From Atopsyche davidsoni (Eukaryota; Arthropoda; Insecta; Trichoptera; Hydrobiosidae): DNA of 64,000 nucleotides. The DNA is taken from the NCBI GenBank assembly GCA_022113835.1, contig JAILWY010000015.1, positions 5,094,001-5,158,000 of the forward strand. Direction: 5' to 3'. The notes under the pieces are model-generated. The model was not told where the DNA came from. It worked only from the letters and a program-made list of their open reading frames with translations, and did no database searches. A program made the translations under genes and the position numbers. Numbering within the stretch: position 1 is the first letter of the stretch; the number at the start of each line of letters is the position of its first letter. Below, one piece after another: positions 50,641 through 60,937 of the stretch.

Positions 50641-51770
50641 ACATACGTATAAAACATGAGATATTGGTATATCTTGTGCTTTTCAAAATTATCAAAAGTC
50701 GAAAACAAATAAAGGAAGACAAATAATAACTGTATCGGTACCACCTTTGTTAAAAATATTATAGATATTTAAAAAAAAAAAATATATATTTTACACTTAT
50801 CCAATCCAATTCGCGACTAAGCAAAGATTTTGTAAGAAAATCAAATAACTGATTGTGAGATTGAATCGATGTTTTCGGTGATTTATCGATCTGTCCATGC
50901 TCGTGTGTTTAGAGTGTCAAACATTGGACTGGCGCCTCTCTAAAAGCGGCAACTTATTTTCAATTACTTTTCATTTACTGCATTTCGATTCGCCGTTTGG
51001 CTTTTCCGACAATCTGTGACCAGCTGGTGACGTCGTTTCGGCTTTCTATAGTGGATATATATCGTGTACACACTGCCGGGCTATCAATGCGCGTTATTGT
51101 GCTGACAAATTACTCCCATGTTCTTACTTATATTACTTCTAAAATTCCACAAATTATTACCTATCTACGTCATGACTACTTATTTTATGCAAATTTACCT
51201 CATATATATTAAACGGGATTAATTTTGTGTCACTCCTTATTTAAACAATAAATATAAGCAACTCAATATCTAGGAGATTACAACCACATCCATTGTAAGG
51301 ACTTCCTCAGACTGAATATTTCCTGTTTATTTGGCTATCCATGTGTATTGCAAATTTATGCATTGAGAATATTTATTTATTGCGAATTACCAGAAGTGAA
51401 CTGAAACTGACATGACCTATAAGTAACGTAAAATTGAATTATATTACTGGCTGGCAGATATTAAATAACTGATATATCACAACAAAGAGTTCGGGCTTTA
51501 AAAATATGACAAAGGTCGAAGATTTTACAATGTTTCTTTATATAAAAAAGTCGTAAATATATTCACTCTTATAACTCTCAAAATAATTTTAATTACAATA
51601 TTATTTTCAATTGTGTACTTAAACGTTTTTGCGTAGTGTAGTGTTGTTCATAAAAATACTTAATTTATAGCTGGCTCAATAATTGCTTTCAAGAATAATT
51701 ATTTGTATCAAGCAAGCAAAAAAGTTTAAAAAAAAAAATTGCTCAGAACGATAAATCAATTTTGACGGCG
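50641..51770. other. AT-rich non-coding stretch
   Basis: AT-rich with a balanced patch at 50900-51080. The 71-codon frame at 50997-51212 is unrecognised. Confidence 0.5.
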
Positions 51771-52275
51771 GATAATTAATTGAACGGTTTCGTTGATTTC
51801 GCGTACGCTAGCGCTCTCTCGCCGAATTCACTTTCTCGATACTAACACGTAGGTGGGAAATGGCTGCGAGCGCGGTGTGATCAGTGAAGGACCAACCAGT
51901 CCTCCCACGCTCGAACTATCGACGCCGACAGCTGCGGGCCCAAAACGGAAGGTCTCGACGAAACACCAAAATACGCAACATGTCCAAAAATAAACGCAAA
52001 AAATGTACGGTCGTGATCACTTCAATGCGTTCATACGTTTCGCAAAAACAAAGCCATTCAAGAGGGTATAATATTTCCGCAGTCAGCAGAACGCGGGTGA
52101 TAGCGCCATCGGTCGCAAGGATCCAACTCCGGATTCGGGAGAGCATTCCGAGCTTATCTACCGGTCGAAAGGACATCCTGCGTCCCAAAAACACTACTGC
52201 AGAAACTCAAAACGAGTCGCCCGACAGGCGCCATGAACGAACATATTATTTATACAGCCATGGATACTTTTGAAT
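51771..52275. other. GC-richer island 25 with initiator-like motif and a 129-codon frame
   Basis: A TCAGT arthropod-type initiator lies at 51881-51885 in CG-rich sequence, directly followed by the longest plus-strand frame of the window's middle part (51884-52273, Arg/Ser-rich, 129 codons). A minus-strand frame of 92 codons overlaps. No TATA box or DPE match was found and the protein is not recognised. It could be a first exon or promoter of an unseen transcript, or simply an enhancer-like island. Confidence 0.25.
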
Positions 52276-52753
52276 CTTACAATATTTATTTACAAACGCG
52301 ACAAGTATTTTTCAACTACGGTATCTCCAATTACAACAAACTATATTCTTACACGCCAATGTGAGAACTTCGCATTATATATAATTCAACACTATTGAAA
52401 AAAGTACGCGGTTTGAAACATTTTAATAAAAACTGAATTAACTTGGAAACGGATTTCATATTGCAAGGTGATCGATCATCAAACAGCAGTTTCTCTGGAT
52501 ACATAGTATACACCCACATCTGTTCTTTATAGAACGTTTTCCGACAAAAAGATACGGTATTGTTAGACTATGGGAAGTGCAAAAATTACTTGTGATGATT
52601 GATCAATTGGTTTATCGTATTGCATGTATGAAAAAAAACATATATTTATAATCTTAATTTCATGCTTTCGTGTTTATACAAACAAATAGTGCATTTAAAA
52701 AAAACATGTATCTTTGAGAAAATAACCGAAATTTTCCATAAAAATTAGGGTTT
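52276..52753. other. AT-rich spacer
   Basis: AT-rich with nothing recognised. Confidence 0.5.
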
Positions 52754-52881
52754 TTAAGCCCTCTCTCGACACAAATTGCTAACGATTTGCACTAGGCCAA
52801 TAGCGTCCTTATTTGCGTCATTTAAATAGGCAAAACTGTAAAAAAAGTAAAGTTGCGTCGCTGCATGTATAGTCTGCTTAA
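52754..52881. mobile_element. Palindromic MITE family B, second copy
   Basis: Starts TTAAGCCCTCTCTCGACACA and ends with an arm that contains gttgcgtcgctgcatgtat and GCTTAA. The interior carries ggccaatagcgtcctta, a block whose inverse is found in the neighbouring copy. Arms are more diverged than in the 50.5-kb copy. Confidence 0.6.
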
Positions 52882-52949
52882 TTCGATACTTTTATATCTG
52901 ATTACAAATATAATGTCCTATTTTTTATTTACCGATGTGCGTACAAAGC

Positions 52950-53097
52950 TCGGCATAAACGGGTTATGCACAACAAAGCACCAACTTGCAGCTAGCAAAA
53001 AGCGTCCTGCATTTTAAGCAAAACCATTTAAAAAAACATCCAAACTAAAGGGACGCTATTGGCTAGTTGCAAGTTGCTACGTGTGTAGCGGCCTTAA
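52950..53097. mobile_element. Palindromic MITE family B, third copy
   Basis: The right arm (53050-53097) reads gggacgctattggctagttg, then caagttgctacgtgtgtagc, ending GGCCTTAA. The left arm (about 52976-53008) has its diverged inverse. It lies only 68 bp after the second copy, so two copies sit nearly in tandem. Confidence 0.6.
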
Positions 53098-53380
53098 CGG
53101 TGCAGTTCCTGGTGAGTCGTGCGTTGAATTCAGCATCAGTGGTGCGGTGGGCGTCTCTATATGGGCCAAGGATGTTCCGATAAACGGCCGGGCGTTAATT
53201 GCTGCAACCAGCGTGGCCGGCGATTAAACGGAGAAGACGCCGGCATAACCGGATCCCAAAACGGGTCCACCGCCGTGAGATCTGTCGCCGACGGGAATTT
53301 GCATACACGTGAGGCGGATGTGCAGATCTGCTGGAGAGCTCGGAGTCGAATCCCACGAAGATGTAGTACAATGATCCTTA
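53098..53380. other. GC-richer island 26
   Basis: GC-rich block between family B and family A repeats, with overlapping frames of 74 (plus) and 89 (minus) codons. The sequence cggagtcgaatcccacga near 53341 resembles a tRNA T-arm, but no cloverleaf forms. Confidence 0.3.
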
Positions 53381-53410
53381 CATAATACCAAAAAAATAAA
53401 TATAGCTGTA

Positions 53411-53703
53411 TCTTCATATTCATCAAGTGTCTCTCATCAGAGGAGGTTGGCGACTATTTCACTGAGCATATACTCATGCTGAGCCAGTGTTCATGATTTT
53501 CTAAGGGAAAAATAGTGTAATGGGTCCCCGGATCTTTCTACACCGCAGTTTTATATTGAAAGGAAAAGTCTGCGTATTGCTGCTGCCCGATAGCATTATT
53601 ATATAAACCTTTCCTTATAAATCACTGGCTTTTAGATCTGATATTCATTCTGCAGCAAGCTACAGAAACAATAGCAGGAGCCCCCTATATAGCTGTAAGC
53701 GTT
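53411..53703 (-). repeat. Dispersed repeat family A, copy 4
   Basis: On the minus strand it follows copy 1 from the gctcctgctattgtttctg block through the ggaaaggtttatataataat block and the gatccggggacccattac block to the 3' end. It also shares with copy 1 the gctcagcat/atgctcagtg stretch near the 3' end that copy 2 lacks, so copies 1 and 4 are closest. The first 100 bp of the family are missing. Confidence 0.65.
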
Positions 53704-55300
53704 TTGTAATTGTATTATTATTTTACAAGCCTGCCTATTGGGTGTTCAGAATAAGCAGATTACAAATTTTAATAAAAGTTTTTTTTAATAATGAACTATT
53801 TAGGACTAATTAATAACTAAACAAAAAAATTATTATTATCATCATTGAAACGCACTAAATCTTCGGTGTTCAATTCATGCAAAAAACGGGTTGGTTTTAT
53901 TTTGATTATCGGATATTGAGTTTCCCTGAAATCCCTAAAGATGGTCGCTTTTAGTCAAACTCAACTCAACACCCAATAATCAAAATAAACTCATATCAAT
54001 GGCTGCCACAACCTTCGAACATACCTAAATTGGTTTCATTTATTGGCTACAGCTACAAACTAATATAACTTAAAAATAATTCACACATACTCGTAAGTTA
54101 AAATTTTAAATAAAACTCAATACAAAATGTACATTACAAACATACTTTTTAGCTGACTTTAAAGTATATTACGCGAATAAAGCAAATTTATAGTATTAAT
54201 ATATATACGCCTTTGAATTATATCCCATAGAATATGAAGTGAAGAATGGTTATTTTATTAAACTTCGCATCACTGTTAACAAAATTCTGTACATTTGTAA
54301 GACCTAAGCCATTAATACAAAAAGATCTGACTTACATTTAAAATGTGAATACAACATAGTAAAATTATAATTAGCATTCAATGAAAGAAAATAATATAAA
54401 CAAATCCAAATAAACCTAACATAAATTTCAATTTATGCATTATTTCTTGAACTCTTTGCAGTAAATCCATTCGATGGAAATAAACATTTCCAAATCTCTA
54501 CGCTGCTCGAATTCATCACTGACCGAATGCAATTAAACAAAACGAAACATTTTTCAAGCAAAACACTAACGACCGGTGGAATATTCTTTTAGAAAACTAT
54601 GCATAAAGTACGTAAGCTCGAGACCGCTATAATTTGTAGCACTCGATAAGAAAAAAAAATGCACGGAGCCGTCTGACCGCAGGCTTCTATAAAGGCGCAC
54701 GATTACCATCGCCTGCGGTTTTGTTATCGTTGGGTTTTCTCTATTTTTATATCAGCAGCAGCAAAAAAAAAAAACACTCACAGATTACATGCTCATGTGC
54801 CTTTGATACAACTGGATCGACAGGGCTGATCACTGCGAAGATATATCCAAACTGCCCCACTCGGTACATTATAAACTTTATACATCCTAATATCAAAAAA
54901 TGTGTTTGGTGGAAGATAGAAGATGAAGGTAATAAACATTAGCATATAAGGTCATAAAAAATACACTGTTGAGCTTTTAATGTAACAAGTCTTCATTTGT
55001 AGCACTAGCGTAAACCAGAGTATATATATATTTATGAACTACAGACAACCTTTAAACGCTTTCAATTATAGCAATGTTCAATGAGTATTGACCAACTATT
55101 TCTTAAATTAAATTGAAATATAGTGTTATAATTGATATCAGGCATACATAGCTATTACTTCTCAAAGTTTTTTTCGTATTGTAAAAACATACAGCATTTT
55201 CAGTCTTCGTGGTTTCATTTGTAGGAGAAATAATGGTTAATTCAAAAGAATTGCCATTATGTGTAGGAGTACAGTTTATACTTCAATAATGGTTTCTTTC
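53704..55300. other. AT-rich non-coding stretch
   Basis: About 1.6 kb AT-rich. A balanced patch at 54660-54730 and 54800-54870. Nothing was recognised. Confidence 0.5.
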
Positions 55301-55480
55301 GAAGAAGCTCTGGCTGGCTCGCGATTGCCTCAGGAATCCATCTACATATGTATGAGTCAATTCGGATCGCCATTCCGGACCTCTCCGAGTTTGCGTACAG
55401 CCGTGTCTACCGAATGTTAAAACAGAGAATAAATAGATTTTTTCGATACGCCCTCGGAGGCGGCTCTCCTATTTCAACAT
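55301..55480. other. GC-richer island 27
   Basis: Balanced to GC-rich patch with CTCGGAGGCGGCTCTCC near 55452. No feature recognised. Confidence 0.25.
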
Positions 55481-55900
55481 CTCATGAATACGTTATATTG
55501 GCGGAATAACAAGACTTCTATCGATAAAACGTTAGCTTGTTTCGTTCTTTATTGTATCGATTTTATTAAAACGATTATTTGAAAGCTATTTCTGCTTTAT
55601 ATACCACGTATTGATTTATTCGATACAAGAAGGAAAATTGTATTATTTAAATCGACCGTGAGTATAACAAGTATTTTCGATCGTGAGACCCAAGTCAGTA
55701 TTCTTGATTATTAATAATTAAAAAAACGTACAAAACGATATGTATTAGTCATTTGAACCAGGTAGACTTCTTAAAAAAACAACCTAACATACAGTAAGTA
55801 TAGGAAGCAAGCATACATGGGTGCATTTGCATAAACCAGTATCGAAGACATTAACTGAGGTAAAATGTGGACATAACAATGGACAGGCATTATATTTAAA
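55481..55900. other. AT-rich spacer
   Basis: AT-rich with many TATCGAT/ATCGA motifs. Nothing was recognised. Confidence 0.45.
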
Positions 55901-56335
55901 TGACGGATCATAGACGGACGGTTTCCACAAGCTCAGAAACGGCCAAGAGGGCGTCATTGGATTGTCGAAGTGATTCATGGCAGCGGGTCGTGATGAGCGG
56001 AGGCGTCTGCAGAAGGTCTACTTCATAGTGTCAACCACCGATATCTTGCTATGCGTTCCGTTAAAAATGCATTATCAGCGTTGCTCAAAACGACAAAAGC
56101 ATGATTCACGTCCAGAAACAGGAAAATATTTAAAATGCCCAGCAATTAAAAACAACTTAGAACGCACACACACGCGTCAGACCACAAAGATAGAACAACT
56201 ATTCCGAGAACTAAATTGTTTCCGTCGATGTTGGGTAAATTTTCCTGTTTGCTGCGTTCGGGCCTCGGCCCAACCAGGGCGCCTGTTTTGAATTCGTGGT
56301 ACGAACCACTACCCTCGAAATCTCTTCCCGAATGC
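55901..56335. other. GC-richer island 28
   Basis: Two balanced blocks with a 104-codon plus frame (55977-56291). The frame begins MAAGRDERRR and has no recognised domain; no acceptor or donor of good quality borders it. Candidate regulatory island. Confidence 0.25.
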
Positions 56336-56660
56336 TACAAAATTAGAAGCAGCGCAATTGTACGGAGTACTTTTTAGATGGTCGTTGACGTTGAATCTAA
56401 TTGAGAAAAATCCATTTTTAATTCGAGACAGAGGTGGGATTCCAACCCACGTGCAAGATACTTATCATTATATACAAGTATAAAACCGATGTACCTATTT
56501 CTTAAATTAATAATTAGCAAATCAAAAGAATATTTCTCAACCTTTCATTTTATATACACAATAAATATTGAATACACAATAATCTGAAAATATAAAAATT
56601 CATGTATATTACTTTGTTTATAATCATTGGTGTTCGTACGAAAATAACTACCGCTCGTGC
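56336..56660. other. AT-rich spacer
   Basis: AT-rich. GTGGGTTGGAATCCCAC-like sequence on the minus strand near 56436-56452 looks like a degraded tRNA T-arm. Confidence 0.4.
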
Positions 56661-57136
56661 ATTTTATGCTAATGATGAAAGCGGCCGATCGTTTGGAATC
56701 ATCATTCCACTTCAAATATTTAATATAAAATCGCGTTAAACAACACTCATCGCGCGAATGACGTACATTTATTAATATGCTTAATTCCCATGTTGTGCTA
56801 TATATTTGCCGCGATAGCGAGCGATCGCCATTCTTTTCACTGTCGGGGCGCTAGTTTCGAGTTACTATTGACTAGCGCCGCCATGCACCACTGCTGCCAA
56901 CTATGTGGTCCTCGTGCAAGATTTCAAAGGCACTCAGAAACACGCAGCCAGGCCGGTTACAGATTTAGAAAGGAGCGCCGGATACAGCTTAGGGCTATAC
57001 ATAAATTGGTGCGCTCCAGTAAGGCAGGAGGTTCCATTACACGAGATGAACGCCTTATGCGGCCTGTAATTATCAATCATCTTCACCCACGCATGTAGTC
57101 TGAAAACTGAAGGTAAAGTCATTGTTACCTAGTAAC
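56661..57136. promoter_or_regulatory. GC-richer island 29 with RFX X-box at its edge
   Basis: A 450-bp block with GCGATCGCCAT and GCGCCGCCATGC motifs. At 57124-57136 GTTACCTAGTAAC fits the X-box rule GTNRCC-N1-RGYAAC perfectly at both half-sites. The 102-codon plus frame (56790-57098) has no recognised domain. It is the second X-box of the window. Confidence 0.35.
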
Positions 57137-57417
57137 CTTGTATTCCCATTAGTACTACCATAGACTAGCACAATCCTGCTTACATTAAAAGGCATTCATC
57201 AATATATATATTGGATCTTATAAGTATTTTATTTATAAAAAATAAATCGGTAATAGTTTAAGTAAATGACAATGAGTTCAAATAAACAAAAGCTACATAC
57301 TGTGCAAGGAAATTCATATAAAATTAAGACTTGTATTTTCCATTGCTCAAATTTATATTTCAAACATTGGAAACAACTTATTTCAATGTATATGTAAAAT
57401 ATTCCACTTTATTCTAA
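57137..57417. other. AT-rich spacer
   Basis: AT-rich with nothing recognised. Confidence 0.5.
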
Positions 57418-57642
57418 TATATTTATGGGAGAATACTTAAAATACCATGGGTTGACCACATCACAAATGAAAGAGCCTTGCACAAAATGCGCAAAGAAAG
57501 AGAACTCCTGACAATGGTAAAAAAAAAAAACGTTTTCAGAAATGCCAAATTTAGCCTACTACAACTAATTGTCCAGGGAAGAATCCAAGGAAAAAAAACT
57601 AACATGGATGCGTGGATTTGCCGAAGGGTGAAGCCGAATTAA
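57418..57642 (+). pseudogene. C-terminal remnant of an RTE-like LINE ORF2 protein
   Basis: A stop-to-stop frame reads RILKIPWVDHITNERALHKM, then KERELL, and later LLQLIVQGRIQGKK. This order (wxDhitNexxL, kERELL, then yxLLqLIiQGkIeGKR) is the recognisable C-terminal tail downstream of the reverse transcriptase in RTE-clade and related insect endonuclease-reverse transcriptases. The usual kxxYLGHvxR motif between them is missing or altered, which fits decay. The frame opens after a stop at 57415-57417 and ends with TAA at 57640-57642. No reverse-transcriptase or endonuclease domain is seen upstream, so it is a 5'-truncated copy. Family assignment is from memory of motif order and not from a search. 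Confidence 0.6.
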
Positions 57643-57910
57643 TTAAAACAGGCTTATGATAATGTTAACTATTCGATTTTGAAAACGTAGTACTCACCGT
57701 TGAAACAATTAAATTTTATCGAGAAACGGGATGCTATTGATAGCGGCGGCCCGTTACGTCCAAAACAAAGCGCTCGATAAACGGGCCCGGTGGGCAGTGC
57801 TGCACTCGGGAGTCGGCGCCCACGCACCGCGGCTCCACTCATGCTGGAATGTAGGTTACCTTGGCGATTCTCGCCGAGCACACGATCCTAGCGGCGGCAC
57901 ACAAAAAAAA
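57643..57910. other. GC-rich island 30
   Basis: GC-rich from about 57725 to 57900, with GGCGGCCCG near 57744 and GAGTCGGCGCCC near 57809. Overlapping 71- and 70-codon frames on opposite strands are unrecognised. Confidence 0.3.
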
Positions 57911-58068
57911 ATGGATACCAACTATTGTCTATACATTCTAAAATGACAGTGATATTGTGTTATCATCATGATAAGTTCTTGTAACAAAACAACGCTTCAT
58001 AATGTCTAATACTTCGCCAACGAAATTCAACGTACAAATGAAAAGTTTTCGCTGATGTTTAAGACATC
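57911..58068. other. AT-rich spacer
   Basis: AT-rich with nothing recognised. Confidence 0.5.
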
Positions 58069-58418
58069 TATAATATTACTAATATGATTAGGCACATTAG
58101 TTCATACATAGAAGATGATTAAATAAACTCTCAGAAAAATATCGTCGTGATTTGTGTGGGATTTGAACCCACATCCCCTGGCTTGCATGGCCGGTGTACT
58201 AATCCTTGTACTAAAGAATCACTTCCGTTAATCGAGAATTTTTAACAATCATACTCTACATATGAACCAATGTGCCCAGGCCAACCAATATTTCGTTAGA
58301 ACAAGGGTTAGTACACCGGTTCAAATCCCACACAAACCACGATGATATTTTTCTGAGAGTTTCTTTAATCATCTTCTATGTATGAACTAATGTGCCTAAT
58401 CATACTAGTAATAATATA
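58069..58418. mobile_element. tRNA-bearing foldback element, copy T2
   Basis: Outer inverted arms of about 95 bp (58069-58169 and 58318-58418) match closely, including the arm block cacattagttcatacatag and the T-arm of a tRNA-like sequence. A full tRNA-like copy is on the minus strand in the left half; the right half has a plus-strand copy in which about 23 nt, the anticodon arm and variable loop, are deleted so that the D-arm joins the T-arm. The centre (58234-58277) has a third, direct copy of the arm's tail. Arms are homologous to T1 at 33091-33434. Confidence 0.7.
58148..58220 (-). tRNA. tRNA-like sequence in T2 (anticodon position TGC), probably not functional
   Basis: The 73-nt fold matches that of T1: acceptor GATTCTT/ACAAATC with two mismatches, D stem GTAC/GTAC fully paired, anticodon stem CCGGC/GCCAG with one mismatch, five-base variable loop and perfect T stem GTGGG/CCCAC with loop TTCAAAT. 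Position 33 is A, as in T1. The B-box is intact; the D-loop GG is shifted, so the A-box is weaker than in T1. Likely a mobile tRNA-derived sequence and not a decoding tRNA. Confidence 0.35.
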
Positions 58419-58830
58419 ATAAACCCGTAATGGGTAATAAATACGCAACTGATTGACGTCCAATCCAAAAAATAGACATACGTACATCTGTAATAAGCAG
58501 TCTTCTTCGTTCATTCGTAAATATAATCATCTCTAACATTGAATCTCCAACTCTACATTAAATCCTTAAGCAGAAAAATAGAAGTCCAAAAGAACCAAGA
58601 ATGGCACTTAAATATTATTTTATTTACAAACACAGGCGTATCTAGTAGTTAATAACTTTTAAATTGCTGTCAAGATTATAAGTGCAACGAACGGTTTAAT
58701 TAGATGGCTATTTATTAGTTTTGACTCATTGTGCACTTTGGAAAAAAAAATCCGCTGCCACAGGCAGTGTTCCTGCGATCCATTTTTATTAAATCTTTTT
58801 TTGTATATCTTATTTATCTTTACCGATACT
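58419..58830. other. AT-rich spacer
   Basis: AT-rich with nothing recognised. Confidence 0.5.
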
Positions 58831-58834
58831 GCTA

Positions 58835-59085
58835 TGCTATCTACTATAATAATAGCCATTGTGTGTTTGTATGTTTGTATGTATGTTTCATTTTTCCGTT
58901 CTGTATAGAATATCTTAAAAGATACAACGCTGATTTTTTGCACATAAGTTAAGTAAATTTTTCCGCAGCTATGTGCCGAATTTCAAGACGATAGGATAAT
59001 ATTTTCATTCATAAACTTTAAAATATGCTTTAGCAAATTTCAATATTCATCAAATACGTCATTTTATGACGGGCTACATTGCTAG
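58835..59085 (+). repeat. Possible decayed non-autonomous element
   Basis: Starts with tactataataatag followed by gtttgtatgtttgtatgtat and ends gggctacattgctagt. This resembles a frequent lepidopteran repeat layout that opens with TACTAATATTATAA plus TTTG tetramers and closes with GCTAGT. The interior (gccgaatttcaagacgatag) is of the same style. Weak assignment made by pattern only. Confidence 0.3.
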
Positions 59086-59149
59086 TTGTATATAAATTTC
59101 ATATTTGTGTATCATTTTTAAAAGCTGTAATTGATAGGAGATTTTCCGT

Positions 59150-59420
59150 TTAAGACCAAGTGGTAAATCGTTCCATTAACGAGGATGGTGTCTAGGCTAC
59201 CGTAGGTGCTCCGCTCCTACCATGTCAAACGGAATCTAAAGCAGGCCACGTCTACTTACAAAAACCCATGCGTTGTCAGGCTCTTGATGTGCGCGTCGAT
59301 GGAACGGTCGTCAAGGTGAGGCAAGGCATTCGGATCGGTGAATATCTCGATGCATTTTTGCAATGACTGACGAGTCCGTTCAGTTCAAGGGTGTACACGT
59401 ACGAGGTTCATCTAACAGGT
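59150..59420. other. Unidentified GC-richer insert
   Basis: A block of balanced to GC-rich sequence with partially open frames on both strands but frequent stops (plus: QALDVRVDGTVVKVRQGIRI). Might be a decayed retroelement or transposase piece. Not recognised. Confidence 0.25.
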
Positions 59421-59739
59421 CTGGTAAATTTTAATGAGATGGCAACACTTTGGTTCTTTTATGTCAAAACTCACCTAGATTTAAAATCAGCAAGATTCAC
59501 ATTACACCGACGTTCGCGATCATTGTAACAAATACCCAAAAATTATCAAAAAATACATGTATTCTACGAAATGGAAAAAAAAAGTATGAAGTCAACAGTC
59601 CCTTACTAACGGCATGCTTGCAATTATTTATTTCTGAAATGATTAGATTTCTTTAAAAAAAAAAAATACATGGATAATTAACACAAATTAATAATAAATG
59701 CAATCGTCAGAAAGTTGACGTCATCATGTTAAATATCAT
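59421..59739. other. AT-rich spacer
   Basis: AT-rich; a palindromic CRE-type TGACGTCA occurs at 59716-59723. Otherwise nothing was recognised. Confidence 0.45.
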
Positions 59740-59740
59740 T

Positions 59741-60067
59741 GACAAAACTAAGGGTATCATTGTGGCAGACCGCCAAGTTAGAGTATGCGACATTGATGAG
59801 ATTGCAGCATATACTTAAAATAAAACGAGTGCATAATTGAACAAAACAATATAGCTGAAAAATTAAATAACATCAAAATTCACCCTGTCCTCCAGACTTG
59901 GCCCCTTGCGGCTTCTAGACATGAAAACTTGGCTCAGCGGGAATAAGTTATCGACGAATCGTCAAATCGCCATCGATACATATTTTGCAGCCTTCAGAAA
60001 AGTTACTTTTCTACCGATAAAAAAAAATCACTGGATGAAATGTGGAATATTATACGACAGTAAATAA
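59741..60067 (+). pseudogene. Broken mariner transposase (Tc1/mariner superfamily)
   Basis: Two separated pieces. At 59753-59815, DRQVRVCDIDEIAA resembles the DRRVtVRdIAeeVG helix-turn-helix region of mariner. At 59892-60067, PDLAPCGF matches the SPDLAPcDf motif, then MKTWLSGNKLSTNRQIAIDT, TYFAA and KSYFSTD in shifted frames, and KKNHWMKCGILYDSK before a TAA, like the KKLexRWxKCIxLxGDYVeK ending. The residue at the third catalytic Asp of the DD34D triad is Gly (ggc 59910-59912). About 500 bp between the pieces are gone, and there are stops and at least one frameshift. It is inactive. Confidence 0.75.
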
Positions 60068-60663
60068 ATTAAGCTTTTCATTTCAGGCTGATAAAATGAC
60101 CCTCGTATTTGTATATGCATTAGTGTTTTTAGAATAATTAAAATTCGTTGGTGATCGTGTGCTTATTTATCTAAAACGAGGTTGCTTAGATGTGAGTTAT
60201 GGTAAAAATATTTGCATAGGTCAGTTTTGTATTGGATTATTTATTTTAAATATTGGCCAAGAACTGACCTAGAGTATCAGTGTAAACATATAGCAAGCAC
60301 GTTTATAGTGCCTGCATTCTCTCCACTGAACTTTACTGAAATACGATGCAGATACTAACTACATCAACTCGAAGTTCATACTCGCTTATATCGACCACGG
60401 AATCTACATGCACATTGCAAACTATTTTACAAACTGTAATGGACCTCGACGTTAACTTTACGATAGTTTGTTGTTTAATAATAACACTAAATTAAATTAA
60501 TAGCTTCGTGTTTAATTATTTCTTACAGAACTTATTGCGAACTTATTCAAGAATATTAATTATCAAGCAAATGTCACAATTGCAAGCAAGTTAGAATTAA
60601 CTGCACCAAGTATAAGAAAACGAATGGTAATACTTACAATATATGTGTGGCTACCGTAAAGTG
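60068..60663. other. AT-rich spacer
   Basis: AT-rich with nothing recognised. Confidence 0.5.
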
Positions 60664-60876
60664 TAAACACGTTGACTGCCAAGCGGATTTTCGAAAAATG
60701 TCCAAAACTTGTTTTCACGTTTTTAGGTTTAATTTAATATAATGGGCCGAAATACAATTATTTAATTTGTTTTGAGATTTACAGGTATGTCGTGTCGGCC
60801 ACCAGTGGCCGACGCGGCCCAATTGGAATACCTCCGTGTCGGCCACCGGTGGCTGACACGGCAGTCAACGTGTTAA
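60664..60876. mobile_element. 213-bp TTAA-type MITE with paired palindromes
   Basis: Terminal inverted repeats: taaacacgttgactgcc at 60664-60680 and ggcagtcaacgtgttaa at 60860-60876, 16 of 17 positions complementary. The right end gives TTAA, and the left end a one-base variant, as expected for an element using TTAA target sites such as piggyBac derivatives. Inside the right end are two direct copies of a palindrome, around gtcggccaccagtggccgac and gtcggccaccggtggctgac, 16 bp apart. No coding capacity. Confidence 0.65.
60800..60860. repeat. Duplicated palindrome inside the TTAA-type MITE
   Basis: Two direct repeats, each self-complementary. The first has a 9-bp stem GTCGGCCAC/GTGGCCGAC around CA. 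The second has a 13-bp palindromic arm CGTGTCGGCCACC with one mismatch. Such subterminal palindromes can be transposase-binding sites. They are the only strongly GC-rich part of the element. Confidence 0.7.
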
Positions 60877-60937
60877 AAATTGTTGTATAAGATGGTTTTA
60901 GACACAATTGATATTTTAACATTGAAAATCTTATTTT

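Noticed and set aside
56430..56465. T-arm-like palindrome GTGGG..CCCAC on the minus strand
   Set aside because: The loop is TTGGAAT, violating the invariant TTC, and no other arms are seen.
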